Assembly (NCBI GenBank): GCA_030435675.1
Contig: CM059622.1
Location: forward strand, 1-64,000
Reading direction: 5' to 3'
Length of the DNA stretch: 64,000 nucleotides
Source of the DNA: Steinernema hermaphroditum
Lineage: Eukaryota; Nematoda; Chromadorea; Rhabditida; Steinernematidae
The stretch's first letter is position 1; each line of letters begins with the position of its first letter. Positions 1 to 14,383 of this stretch are shown here, one piece after another. Under the pieces are notes generated by a model, which was given only the letters and a program-made list of their open reading frames with translations, made no database searches and was not told the DNA's origin. The translations under genes and the position numbers were made by a program.

Positions 1-451
1 GAACTCATTGAGTGTCCAGAACTAAACTGTTGCTATTCTGTGCATGCGCAATAGAGCTGCAAAATGAAGCCCCATGTGCTACGAACTGAACACATACCAC
101 GATTTACTGCCCCCTTTCTTCGTTTTGCGCTCGTTGCATAATATGTAGGACAACTCATACCAGCGGTATTACTGTTCCACAAAAAGTGGAACACCTCGTT
201 AAGCCTGATATAAACTGATTGGAGCCGGTTACCTATGACGTCGATAATCAGTTTTCGCTGCTCAGCTAAACGACCGCACTTAAAATTCGCCCTGACCGCA
301 ATTTCGACTGTTACGGCCGACATGTAGATATGTGGTCCCACCACGACTTTTCAAAAAAGTATCCATGAAGCAAACCAAACATGTTTTAGGAACAAGCAGC
401 ATCACCGATGAGTACCAACTTGGTGTCCAACTGGCGTACTACTTTCCGATT
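1..451. other. Left flank of the satellite, no gene recognised
   Basis: This unique-looking sequence precedes the satellite. A minus-strand open frame of 103 codons (33-344) crosses it, but it has no recognisable domain and no convincing splice context, so I do not call it a gene. The first recognisable satellite motif (a divergent acceptor-like CAGGCTCTGGGCAACC) appears at about 470. Confidence 0.4.
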
Positions 452-649
452 CATGGCCCCTTTTCGCTTTCACAGGCTCTGGGCAACCTAGAAAGTGGTT
501 TACATGCTCCAGCCAGATGAGATTAGCATACGGTAGAACTCGGAATTCACATTCAGAATTTCCGAAATTCGCCGATTTCCGTCCAAAGCCGTCATTTTCT
601 TTGCCCCCTTCAACCAGATCGTATCTTTGGTATATAATGTCTAACTATG

Positions 650-1420
650 GCCCTTTTCCTTTCCAGGCTCTGGGCAACCTAGAAAGTGGTTTACATGCTC
701 CAGCCAATGAGATTAGCATACGGTAGATTTCGGAATTCACATTCAGAATTTCCCGAAATTCGCCGATTTCCGTCCAAAGCCGTCATTTTCTTTGCCCCCT
801 TCAACCAGATCGTATCTTTGGTATATAATGTCTAACTATGGCCCTTTTCCTTTCCAGGCTCTGGGCAACCTAGAAAGTGGTTTCCTTGCCCCAGCCGATG
901 AGATTAGCATACGGTAGAATTCGGAAATCACATTCAGAATTTCCCGAAATTCGCCGATTTCCGTCCAAAGCCGTCATTTTCTTTGCCCCCTTCAACCACA
1001 TCGTATCTTTGGTATATAATGTCTAACTATGGCCCTTTTCCTTTCCAGGCTCTGGGCAACCTAGAAAGTGGTTTACATGCTCCAGCCAATGAGATTAGCA
1101 TACGGTAGATTTCGGAATTCACATTCAGAATTTCCCGAAATTCGCCGATTTCCGTCCAAAGCCGTCATTTTCTTTGCCCCCTTCAACCAGATCGTATCTT
1201 TGGTATATAATGTCTAACTATGGCCCTTTTCCTTTCCAGGCTCTGGGCAACCTAGAAAGTGGTTTCCTTGCCCCAGCCGATGAGATTAGCATACGGTAGA
1301 ATTCGGAAATCACACTCAGAATTTCCCGAAATTCGCCGATTTCCGTCCAAAGCCGTCATTTTCTTTGCCCCCTTCAAACAGATCGTATCTTTGGTATATA
1401 ATGTCTAACTATGGCCCTTT
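650..1420. repeat. Dimeric alternation at the left array edge
   Basis: Units carrying ACATGCTCCAGCCAATG followed by TAGATTTCGG (near 690 and 1075) alternate with units carrying CCTTGCCCCAGCCGATG followed by TAGAATTCGGAAATC (near 885 and 1268). This gives a local two-monomer period of about 382 bp. These edge units also share the variant TTTTCCTTTCCAGG, which is rare further in. Confidence 0.6.
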
Positions 1421-4400
1421 TCTTTTCCAGGCTCTGGGCAACCAAGAAAGTGGTTTACTTGCCCCAGCAGATGAGATTAGCATACGGTAGAATTCGGAAT
1501 TCACATTCAGAATTTCCCGAAATTCGCCGATTTCCGTCCAAAAGCGTTATTTTCTTTGCCCCCTTCAACCAGATCGTATCTTTGGTATATAATGTCTAAC
1601 TATGGCCCTTTTCCTTTCCAGGCTCTGGGCAACCTAGAAAGTGGTTTACATGCTCCAGCCAATGAGATTAGCATACGGTAGATTTCGGAATTCACATTCA
1701 GAATTTCCCGAAATTCGCCGATTTCCGTCCAAAGCCGTCATTTTCTTTGCCCCCTTCAACCAGATCGTATCTTTGGTATATAATGTCTAACTATGGCCCT
1801 TTTCTTTTCCAGGCTCTGGGCAACCTAGAAAGTGGTTTCCTTGCCCCAGCCGATGAGATTAGCATACGGTAGAATTCGGAATTCACATTCAGAATTTCCC
1901 GAAATTCGCCGATTTCCGTCCAAAGCCGTCATTTTCTTTGCCCCCTTCAACCAGATCGTATCTTTGGTATATAATGTCTAACTATGGCCCTTTTCTTTTC
2001 CAGGCTCTGGGCAACCTAGAAAGTGGTTTACATGCCCCAGCCGATGAGATTAGCATACGGTAGAATTCGGAATTCACATTCAGAATTTCCCGAAATTCGC
2101 CGATTTCCGTCCAAAAGCGTTATTTTCTTTGCCCCCTTCAACCAGATCGTATCTTTGGTATATAATGTCTAACTATGGCCCTTTTCTTTTCCAGGCTCTG
2201 GGCAACCTAGAAAGTGGTTTACTTGCCCCAGCCAGATGAGATTAGCATACGGTAGAATTCGGAAATCACATTCAGAATTTCCCGAAATTCGCCGATTTCC
2301 GTCCAAAAGCGTCATTTTCTTTGCCCCCTTCAACCAGATCGTATCTTTGGTATATAATGTCTAACTATGGCCCTTTTCTTTTCCAGGCTCTGGGCAACCT
2401 AGAAAGTGGTTTACTTGCCCCAGCCGATGAGATTAGCATACGGTATAATTCGGAAATCACATTCAGAATTTCCCGAAATTCGCCGATTTCCGTCCAAAAG
2501 CGTTATTTTCTTTGCCCCCTTCACCAGTCTTTTTGGTTTTGTCTCTTGGCCTTTTTTTTCCCTTCAAAGATGTATCTTTGGTATATAACGTCTAACTATG
2601 GCCCTTTTCTTTTCCTGGCTCTGGGCAACCAAGAAAGTGGTTTACTTGCCCCAGCCAGATGAGATTAGCATACGGTAGAATTCGGAAATCACATTCAGAA
2701 TTTCCCGAAATTCGCCGATTTCCGTCCAAAAGCGTTATTTTCTTTGCCCCCTTCAACCAGATCGTATCTTTGGTATATAACGTCTAACTATGGCCCTTTT
2801 CTTTTCCAGGCTCTGGGCAACCTAGAAAGTGGTTTACATGCCCCAGCCGATGAGATTAGCATACGGTAGAATTCGGAAATCACATTCAGAATTTCCCGAA
2901 ATTCGCCGATTTCCGTCCAAAAGCGTTATTTTCTTTGCCCCCTTCAACCAGATCGTATCTTTGGTATATAATGTCTAACTATGGCCCTTTTCTTTTCCAG
3001 GCTCTGGGCAACCTAGAAAGTGGTTTACTTGCCCCAGCAGATGAGATTAGCATACGGTAGAATTCGGAAATCACATTCAGAATTTCCCGAAATTCGCCGA
3101 TTTCCGTCCAAAAGCGTTATTTTCTTTGCCCCCTTCAACCAGATCGTATCTTTGGTATATAATGTCTAACTATGGCCCTTTTCTTTTCTAGGCTGTGGGC
3201 AACCTAGAAAGTGGTTTACTTGCCCCAGCCAGATGAGATTAGCATACGGTAGAATTCGGAAATCACATTCAGAATTTCCCGAAATTCGCCGATTTCCGTC
3301 CAAAAGCGTTATTTTCTTTGCCCCCTTCAACCAGATCGTATCTTTGGTATATAATGTCTAACTATGGCCCTTTTCTTTTCTAGGCTCTGGGCAACCTAGA
3401 AAGTGGTTTACTTGCCCCAGCAGATGAGATTAGCATACGGTAGAATTCGGAAATCACATTCAGAATTTCCCGAAATTCGCCGATTTCCGTCCAAAAGCGT
3501 TATTTTCTTTGCCCCCTTCAACCAGATCGTATCTTTGGTATATAATGTCTAACTATGGCCCTTTTCTTTTCTAGGCTGTGGGCAACCTAGAAAGTGGTTT
3601 ACTTGCCCCAGCAGATGAGATTAGCATACGGTAGAATTCGGAAATCACATTCAGAATTTCCCGAAATTCGCCGATTTCCGTCCAAAAGCGTTATTTTCTT
3701 TGCCCCCTTCAACCAGATCGTATCTTTGGTATATAATGTCTAACTATGGCCCTTTTCTTTTCTAGGCTGTGGGCAACCTAGAAAGTGGTTTACTTGCCCC
3801 AGCAGATGAGATTAGCATACGGTAGAATTCGGAAATCACATTCAGAATTTCCCGAAATTCGCCGATTTCCGTCCAAAGCCGTCATTTTCTTTGCCCCCTT
3901 CAACCAGATCGTATCTTTGGTATATAATGTCTAACTATGGCCCTTTTCTTTTCCAGGCTCTGGGCAACCTAGAAAGTGGTTTACTTGCCCCAGCCGATGA
4001 GATTAGCATACGGTATTATTCGGAAATCACATTCAGAATTTCCCGAAATTCGCCGATTTCCGTCCAAAAGCGTCATTTTCTTTGCCCCCTTCAACCAGAT
4101 CGTATCTTTGGTATATAATGTCTAACTATGGCCCTTTTCTTTTCCAGGCTCTGGGCAACCTAGAAAGTGGTTTACTTGCCCCAGCCAGATGAGATTAGCA
4201 TACGGTAGAATTCGGAAATCACATTCAGAATTTCCCGAAATTCGCCGATTTCCGTCCAAAAGCGTTATTTTCTTTGCCCCCTTCAACCAGATCGTATCTT
4301 TGGTATATAATGTCTAACTATGGCCCTTTTCTTTTCCAGGCTCTGGGCAACCAAGAAAGTGGTTTACTTGCCCCAGCCGATGAGATTAGCATATGTATTA

Positions 4401-4789
4401 TTCGGAAATCACATTCAGAATTTCCGAAATTCGCCTTTCCGTCAAATTTTCTCCGTCGTTTGGTTTGTCTCTTGGCCCTTTTCTTTTCCAGGGTTTGGGA
4501 AACAAAGAAAGGGGTTATTCCCCCGATGAGATTAGCATACGGTATTATTCGGAAATCACATTCAGAATTTCCCGAAATTCGCCGATTTCCGTCAAACCGT
4601 CATTTTCTTTGCCCCCTTCAACCAGATCGTATCTTTGGTATATAATGTCTAACTATGGCCCTTTTCTTTTCCAGGCTCTGGGCAACCAAGAAAGTGGTTT
4701 ACTTGCCCCAGCCGATGAGATTAGCATACGGTATTATTCGGAAATCACATTCAGAATTTCCCGAAATTCGCCGATTTCCGTCCAAAAGC

Positions 4790-7700
4790 GTTATTTTCTT
4801 TGCCCCCTTCAACCAGATCGTATCTTTGGTATATAATGTCTAACTATGGCCCTTTTCTTTTCCAGGCTCTGGGCAACCTAGAAAGTGGTTTACATGCTCC
4901 AGCCGATGAGATTAGCATACGGTATTATTCGGAAATCACATTCAGAATTTCCCGAAATTCGCCGATTTCCGTCCAAAAGCGTTATTTTCTTTGCCCCCTT
5001 CAAACAGATCGTATCTTTGGTATATAATGTCTAACTATGGCCCTTTTCTTTTCCAGGCTCTGGGCAACCTAGAAAGTGGTTTACATGCTCCAGCCGATGA
5101 GATTAGCATACGGTATTATTCGGAAATCACATTCAGAATTTCCCGAAATTCGCCGATTTCCGTCCAAAAGCGTTATTTTCTTTGCCCCCTTCAAACAGAT
5201 CGTATCTTTGGTATATAATGTCTAACTATGGCCCTTTTCTTTTCCAGGCTCTGGGCAACCTAGAAAGTGGTTTACATGCTCCAGCCAATGAGATTAGCAT
5301 ACGGTAGAATTCGGAATTCACATTCAGAATTTCCCGAAATTCGCCGATTTCCGTCCAAAAGCGTTATTTTCTTTGCCCCCTTCAACCAGATCGTATCTTT
5401 GGTATATAATGTCTAACTATGGCCCTTTTCTTTTCCAGGCTCTGGGCAACCTAGAAAGTGGTTTACATGCTCCAGCCAATGAGATTAGCATACGGTAGAA
5501 TTCGGAATTCACATTCAGAATTTCCCGAAATTCGCCGATTTCCGTCCAAAAGCGTTATTTTCTTTGCCCCCTTCAACCAGATCGTATCTTTGGTATATAA
5601 TGTCTAACTATGGCCCTTTTCTTTTCCAGGCTCTGGGCAACCTAGAAAGTGGTTTACATGCTCCAGCCAATGAGATTAGCATACGGTAGAATTCGGAATT
5701 CACATTCAGAATTTCCCGAAATTCGCCGATTTCCGTCCAAAAGCGTTATTTTCTTTGCCCCCTTCAACCAGATCGTATCTTTGGTATATAATGTCTAACT
5801 ATGGCCCTTTTCTTTTCCAGGCTCTGGGCAACCTAGAAAGTGGTTTACATGCTCCAGCCAATGAGATTAGCATACGGTAGAATTCGGAATTCACATTCAG
5901 AATTTCCCGAAATTCGCCGATTTCCGTCCAAAAGCGTTATTTTCTTTGCCCCCTTCAACCAGATCGTATCTTTGGTATATAATGTCTAACTATGGCCCTT
6001 TTCTTTTCTAGGCTGTGGGCAACCTAGAAAGTGGTTTACTTGCCCCAGCAGATGAGATTAGCATACGGTAGAATTCGGAAATCACATTCAGAATTTCCCG
6101 AAATTCGCCGATTTCCGTCCAAAAGCGTTATTTTCTTTGCCCCCTTCAACCAGATCGTATCTTTGGTATATAACGTCTAACTATGGCCCTTTTCTTTTCC
6201 TGGCTCTGGGCAACCAAGAAAGTGGTTTACTTGCCCCAGCCGATGAGATTAGCATACGGTATTATTCGGAAATCACATTCAGAATTTCCCGAAATTCGCC
6301 GATTTCCGTCCAAAACCGTCATTTTCTTTGCCCCCTTCAACCAGATCGTATCTTTGGTATATAATGTCTAACTATGGCCCTTTTCTTTTCCAGGCTCTGG
6401 GCAACCTAGAAAGTGGTTTACTTGCCCCAGCCGATGAGATTAGCATACGGTAGAATTCGGAAATCACATTCAGAATTTCCCGAAATTCGCCGATTTCCGT
6501 CCAAAGCTGTCATTTTCTTTGCCCCCTTCAACCAGATCGTATCTTTGGTATATAACGTCTAACTATGGCCCTTTTCTTTTCCTGGCTCTGGGCAACCAAG
6601 AAAGTGGTTTACTTGCCCCAGCCGATGAGATTAGCATACGGTATTATTCGGAAATCACATTCAGAATTTCCCGAAATTCGCCGATTTCCGTCCAAAACCG
6701 TCATTTTCTTTGCCCCCTTCAACCAGATCGTATCTTTGGTATATAATGTCTAACTATGGCCCTTTTCTTTTCCAGGCTCTGGGCAACCTAGAAAGTGGTT
6801 TACATGCTCCAGCCGATGAGATTAGCATACGGTATTATTCGGAAATCACATTCAGAATTTCCCGAAATTCGCCGATTTCCGTCCAAAAGCGTTATTTTCT
6901 TTGCCCCCTTCAAACAGATCGTATCTTTGGTATATAATGTCTAACTATGGCCCTTTTCTTTTCCAGGCTCTGGGCAACCTAGAAAGTGGTTTACATGCTC
7001 CAGCCGATGAGATTAGCATACGGTATTATTCGGAAATCACATTCAGAATTTCCCGAAATTCGCCGATTTCCGTCCAAAAGCGTTATTTTCTTTGCCCCCT
7101 TCAAACAGATCGTATCTTTGGTATATAATGTCTAACTATGGCCCTTTTCTTTTCCAGGCTCTGGGCAACCTAGAAAGTGGTTTACATGCTCCAGCCAATG
7201 AGATTAGCATACGGTAGAATTCGGAATTCACATTCAGAATTTCCCGAAATTCGCCGATTTCCGTCCAAAAGCGTTATTTTCTTTGCCCCCTTCAACCAGA
7301 TCGTATCTTTGGTATATAATGTCTAACTATGGCCCTTTTCTTTTCCAGGCTCTGGGCAACCTAGAAAGTGGTTTACATGCTCCAGCCAATGAGATTAGCA
7401 TACGGTAGAATTCGGAATTCACATTCAGAATTTCCCGAAATTCGCCGATTTCCGTCCAAAAGCGTTATTTTCTTTGCCCCCTTCAACCAGATCGTATCTT
7501 TGGTATATAATGTCTAACTATGGCCCTTTTCTTTTCCAGGCTCTGGGCAACCTAGAAAGTGGTTTACATGCTCCAGCCAATGAGATTAGCATACGGTAGA
7601 ATTCGGAATTCACATTCAGAATTTCCCGAAATTCGCCGATTTCCGTCCAAAAGCGTTATTTTCTTTGCCCCCTTCAACCAGATCGTATCTTTGGTATATA

Positions 7701-8090
7701 ATGTCTAACTATGGCCCTTTTCTTTTCCAGGCTCTGGGCAACCTAGAAAGTGGTTTACATGCTCCAGCCAATGAGATTAGCATACGGTAGAATTCGGAAT
7801 TCACATTCAGAATTTCCCGAAATTCGCCGATTTCCGTCCAAAAGCGTTATTTTCTTTGCCCCCTTCAACCAGATCGTATCTTTGGTATATAATGTCTAAC
7901 TATGGCCCTTTTCTTTTCTAGGCTGTGGGCAACCTAGAAAGTGGTTTACTTGCCCCAGCAGATGAGATTAGCATACGGTAGAATTCGGAAATCACATTCA
8001 GAATTTCCCGAAATTCGCCGATTTCCGTCCAAAAGCGTTATTTTCTTTGCCCCCTTCAACCAGATCGTATCTTTGGTATATAACGTCTAA
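4790..8090. repeat. Ten-monomer higher-order period (1910 bp)
   Basis: The block at about 4790-6180 recurs at about 6700-8090 at an offset of exactly 1910 bp (10 x 191). It has the same order of variants, including two CAAACAGATCG units, four successive ACATGCTCCAGCCAATG units and then a TAGGCTGTGGG unit. Part of the series recurs again near 9430-10250 at an offset of 1899 bp. That offset is shortened because a truncated unit lies at about 9360-9420. Confidence 0.75.
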
Positions 8091-11000
8091 CTATGGCCCT
8101 TTTCTTTTCCTGGCTCTGGGCAACCAAGAAAGTGTTTTACTTGCCCCAGCAGATGAGATTAGCATACGGTAGAATTCGGAAATCACATTCAGAATTTCCC
8201 GAAATTCGCCGATTTCCGTCCAAAAGCGTTATTTTCTTTGCCCCCTTCAACCAGATCGTATCTTTGGTATATAATGTCTAACTATGGCCCTTTTCTTTTC
8301 TAGGCTGTGGGCAACCTAGAAAGTGGTTTACTTGCCCCAGCAGATGAGATTAGCATACGGTAGAATTCGGAAATCACATTCAGAATTTCCCGAAATTCGC
8401 CGATTTCCGTCCAAAAGCGTTATTTTCTTTGCCCCCTTCAACCAGATCGTATCTTTGGTATATAACGTCTAACTATGGCCCTTTTCTTTTCCTGGCTCTG
8501 GGCAACCAAGAAAGTGGTTTACTTGCCCCAGCCGATGAGATTAGCATACGGTAGAATTCGGAAATCACATTCAGAATTTCCCGAAATTCGCCGATTTCCG
8601 TCCAAAGCTGTTATTTTCTTTGCCCCCTTCAACCAGATCGTATCTTTGGTATATAATGTCTAACTATGGCCCTTTTCTTTTCCAGGCTCTGGGCAACCTA
8701 GAAAGTGGTTTACATGCTCCAGCCGATGAGATTAGCATACGGTATTATTCGGAAATCACATTCAGAATTTCCCGAAATTCGCCGATTTCCGTCCAAAAGC
8801 GTTATTTTCTTTGCCCCCTTCAACCAGATCGTATCTTTGGTATATAATGTCTAACTATGGCCCTTTTCTTTTCCAGGCTCTGGGCAACCTAGAAAGTGGT
8901 TTACATGCTCCAGCCGATGAGATTAGCATACGGTAGTATTCGGAAATCACATTCAGAATTTCCCGAAATTCGCCGATTTCCGTCCAAAAGCGTTATTTTC
9001 TTTGCCCCCTTCAACCAGATCGTATCTTTGGTATATAATGTCTAACTATGGCCCTTTTCTTTTCCAGGCTCTGGGCAACCTAGAAAGTGGTTTACTTGCC
9101 CCAGCAGATGAGATTAGCATACGGTAGAATTCGGAAATCACATTCAGAATTTCCCGAAATTCGCCGATTTCCGTCCAAAAGCGTTATTTTCTTTGCCCCC
9201 TTCAACCAGATCGTATCTTTGGTATATAATGTCTAACTATGGCCCTTTTCTTTTCCAGGCTCTGGGCAACCTAGAAAGTGGTTTACTTGCTCCAGCCGAT
9301 GAGATTAGCATACGGTAGAATTCGGAATTCACATTCAGAATTTCCCGAAATTCGCCGATTTCCTTCCAAGCGTTTTTTCTTTGCCCCCTTCAACCGTCTC
9401 TTTGGTTTTGTCTACTCTATGGCCCTTTTCTTTTCCAGGCTCTGGGCAACCTAGAAAGTGGTTTACATGCTCCAGCCAATGAGATTAGCATACGGTAGAA
9501 TTCGGAATTCACATTCAGAATTTCCCGAAATTCGCCGATTTCCGTCCAAAAGCGTTATTTTCTTTGCCCCCTTCAACCAGATCGTATCTTTGGTATATAA
9601 TGTCTAACTATGGCCCTTTTCTTTTCCAGGCTCTGGGCAACCTAGAAAGTGGTTTACATGCTCCAGCCAATGAGATTAGCATACGGTAGAATTCGGAATT
9701 CACATTCAGAATTTCCCGAAATTCGCCGATTTCCGTCCAAAAGCGTTATTTTCTTTGCCCCCTTCAACCAGATCGTATCTTTGGTATATAATGTCTAACT
9801 ATGGCCCTTTTCTTTTCTAGGCTGTGGGCAACCTAGAAAGTGGTTTACTTGCCCCAGCAGATGAGATTAGCATACGGTAGAATTCGGAAATCACATTCAG
9901 AATTTCCCGAAATTCGCCGATTTCCGTCCAAAAGCGTTATTTTCTTTGCCCCCTTCAACCAGATCGTATCTTTGGTATATAACGTCTAACTATGGCCCTT
10001 TTCTTTTCCTGGCTCTGGGCAACCAAGAAAGTGTTTTACTTGCCCCAGCAGATGAGATTAGCATACGGTAGAATTCGGAAATCACATTCAGAATTTCCCG
10101 AAATTCGCCGATTTCCGTCCAAAAGCGTTATTTTCTTTGCCCCCTTCAACCAGATCGTATCTTTGGTATATAATGTCTAACTATGGCCCTTTTCTTTTCT
10201 AGGCTGTGGGCAACCTAGAAAGTGGTTTACTTGCCCCAGCAGATGAGATTAGCATACGGTAGAATTCGGAAATCACATTCAGAATTTCCCGAAATTCGCC
10301 GATTTCCGTCCAAAAGCGTTATTTTCTTTGCCCCCTTCAACCAGATCGTATCTTTGGTATATAACGTCTAACTATGGCCCTTTTCTTTTCCAGGCTCTGG
10401 GCAACCTAGAAAGTGGTTTACATGCTCCAGCCGATGAGATTAGCATACGGTATTATTCGGAAATCACATTCAGAATTTCCCGAAATTCGCCGATTTCCGT
10501 CCAAAAGCGTTATTTTCTTTGCCCCCTTCAACCAGATCGTATCTTTGGTATATAATGTCTAACTATGGCCCTTTTCTTTTCCAGGCTCTGGGCAACCTAG
10601 AAAGTGGTTTACTTGCTCCAGCCAATGAGATTAGCATACGGTAGAATTCGGAATTCACATTCAGAATTTCCCGAAATTCGCCGATTTCCGTCCAAAAGCG
10701 TTATTTTCTTTGCCCCCTTCAACCAGATCGTATCTTTGGTATATAATGTCTAACTATGGCCCTTTTCTTTTCCAGGCTCTGGGCAACCTAGAAAGTGGTT
10801 TACATGCTCCAGCCAATGAGATTAGCATACGGTAGTATTCGGAATTCACATTCAGAATTTCCCGAAATTCGCCGATTTCCGTCCAAAAGCGTTATTTTCT
10901 TTGCCCCCTTCAACCAGATCGTATCTTTGGTATATAATGTCTAACTATGGCCCTTTTCTTTTCTAGGCTGTGGGCAACCTAGAAAGTGGTTTACTTGCCC

Positions 11001-14000
11001 CAGCAGATGAGATTAGCATACGGTAGAATTCGGAAATCACATTCAGAATTTCCCGAAATTCGCCGATTTCCGTCCAAAAGCGTTATTTTCTTTGCCCCCT
11101 TCAACCAGATCGTATCTTTGGTATATAACGTCTAACTATGGCCCTTTTCTTTTCCTGGCTCTGGGCAACCAAGAAAGTGGTTTACTTGCCCCAGCCGATG
11201 AGATTAGCATACGGTATTATTCGGAAATCACATTCAGAATTTCCCGAAATTCGCCGATTTCCGTCCAAAAGCGTTATTTTCTTTGCCCCCTTCAACCAGA
11301 TCGTATCTTTGGTATATAATGTCTAACTATGGCCCTTTTCTTTTCCAGGCTCTGGGCAACCTAGAAAGTGGTTTACTTGCCCCAGCCGATGAGATTAGCA
11401 TACGGTATTATTCGGAAATCACATTCAGAATTTCCCGAAATTCGCCGATTTCCGTCCAAAAGCGTTATTTTCTTTGCCCCCTTCAACCAGATCGTATCTT
11501 TGGTATATAATGTCTAACTATGGCCCTTTTCTTTTCCAGGCTCTGGGCAACCTAGAAAGTGGTTTACATGCTCCAGCCGATGAGATTAGCATACGGTATT
11601 ATTCGGAAATCACATTCAGAATTTCCCGAAATTCGCCGATTTCCGTCCAAAAGCGTTATTTTCTTTGCCCCCTTCAAACAGATCGTATCTTTGGTATATA
11701 ATGTCTAACTATGGCCCTTTTCTTTTCCAGGCTCTGGGCAACCTAGAAAGTGGTTTACATGCTCCAGCCAATGAGATTAGCATACGGTAGAATTCGGAAT
11801 TCACATTCAGAATTTCCCGAAATTCGCCGATTTCCGTCCAAAAGCGTTATTTTCTTTGCCCCCTTCAACCAGATCGTATCTTTGGTATATAATGTCTAAC
11901 TATGGCCCTTTTCTTTTCCAGGCTCTGGGCAACCTAGAAAGTGGTTTACATGCTCCAGCCAATGAGATTAGCATACGGTAGAATTCGGAATTCACATTCA
12001 GAATTTCCCGAAATTCGCCGATTTCCGTCCAAAAGCGTTATTTTCTTTGCCCCCTTCAACCAGATCGTATCTTTGGTATATAATGTCTAACTATGGCCCT
12101 TTTCTTTTCCAGGCTCTGGGCAACCTAGAAAGTGGTTTACATGCTCCAGCCAATGAGATTAGCATACGGTAGAATTCGGAATTCACATTCAGAATTTCCC
12201 GAAATTCGCCGATTTCCGTCCAAAAGCGTTATTTTCTTTGCCCCCTTCAACCAGATCGTATCTTTGGTATATAATGTCTAACTATGGCCCTTTTCTTTTC
12301 CAGGCTCTGGGCAACCTAGAAAGTGGTTTACATGCTCCAGCCAATGAGATTAGCATACGGTAGAATTCGGAATTCACATTCAGAATTTCCCGAAATTCGC
12401 CGATTTCCGTCCAAAAGCGTTATTTTCTTTGCCCCCTTCAACCAGATCGTATCTTTGGTATATAACGTCTAACTATGGCCCTTTTCTTTTCCAGGCTCTG
12501 GGCAACCAAGAAAGTGGTTTACTTGCCCCAGCAGATGAGATTAGCATACGGTAGAATTCGGAATTCACATTCAGAATTTCCCGAAATTCGCCGATTTCCG
12601 TCCAAAAGCGTTATTTTCTTTGCCCCCTTCAACCAGATCGTATCTTTGGTATATAATGTCTAACTATGGCCCTTTTCTTTTCTAGGCTGTGGGCAACCTA
12701 GAAAGTGGTTTACTTGCCCCAGCAGATGAGATTAGCATACGGTAGAATTCGGAAATCACATTCAGAATTTCCCGAAATTCGCCGATTTCCGTCCAAAAGC
12801 GTCATTTTCTTTGCCCCCTTCAACCAGATCGTATCTTTGGTATATAACGTCTAACTATGGCCCTTTTCTTTTCCTGGCTCTGGGCAACCAAGAAAGTGGT
12901 TTACTTGCCCCAGCCGATGAGATTAGCATACGGTATTATTCGGAAATCACATTCAGAATTTCCCGAAATTCGCCGATTTCCGTCCAAAGCTGTCATTTTC
13001 TTTGCCCCCTTCAACCAGATCGTATCTTTGGTATATAATGTCTAACTATGGCCCTTTTCTTTTCCAGGCTCTGGGCAACCTAGAAAGTGGTTTACATGCT
13101 CCAGCCAATGAGATCAGCATACGGTAGAATTCGGAATTCACATTCAGAATTTCCGAAATTCGCCGATTTCCGTCCAAAACCGTCATTTTCTTTGCCCCCT
13201 TCAACCAGATCGTATCTTTGGTATATAACGTCTAACTATGGCCCTTTTCTTTTCCAGGCTCTGGGCAACCAAGAAAGTGGTTTACTTGCCCCAGCAGATG
13301 AGATTAGCATACGGTAGAATTCGGAATTCACATTCAGAATTTCCCGAAATTCGCCGATTTCCGTCCAAAAGCGTTATTTTCTTTGCCCCCTTCAACCAGA
13401 TCGTATCTTTGGTATATAATGTCTAACTATGGCCCTTTTCTTTTTCAGGCTCTGGGCAACCTAGAAAGTGGTTTACTTGCCCCAGCAGATGAGATTAGCA
13501 TACGGTAGAATTCGGAAATCACATTCAGAATTTCCCGAAATTCGCCGATTTCCGTCCAAAAGCGTTATTTTCTTTGCCCCCTTCAACCAGATCGTATCTT
13601 TGGTATATAATGTCTAACTATGGCCCTTTTCTTTTCCAGGCTCTGGGCAACCTAGAAAGTGGTTTACATGCTCCAGCCAATGAGATTAGCATACGGTAGA
13701 ATTCGGAATTCACATTCAGAATTTCCCGAAATTCGCCGATTTCCGTCCAAAAGCGTTATTTTCTTTGCCCCCTTCAACCAGATCGTATCTTTGGTATATA
13801 ATGTCTAACTATGGCCCTTTTCTTTTCCAGGCTCTGGGCAACCAAGAAAGTGGTTTACTTGCCCCAGCAGATGAGATTAGCATACGGTAGAATTCGGAAT
13901 TCACATTCAGAATTTCCCGAAATTCGCCGATTTCCGTCCAAAAGCGTTATTTTCTTTGCCCCCTTCAACCAGATCGTATCTTTGGTATATAATGTCTAAC

Positions 14001-14383
14001 TATGGCCCTTTTCTTTTCCAGGCTCTGGGCAACCTAGAAAGTGGTTTCCTTGCCCCAGCCGATGAGATTAGCATACGGTATTATTCGGAAATCACATTCA
14101 GAATTTCCCGAAATTCGCCGATTTCCGTCCAAAACCGTCATTTTCTTTGCCCCCTTCAACCAGATCGTATCTTTGGTATATAACGTCTAACTATGGCCCT
14201 TTTCTTTTCCAGGCTCTGGGCAACCAAGAAAGTGGTTTACTTGCCCCAGCAGATGAGATTAGCATACGGTAGAATTCGGAATTCACATTCAGAATTTCCC
14301 GAAATTCGCCGATTTCCGTCCAAAAGCGTTATTTTCTTTGCCCCCTTCAACCAGATCGTATCTTTGGTATATAATGTCTAACT

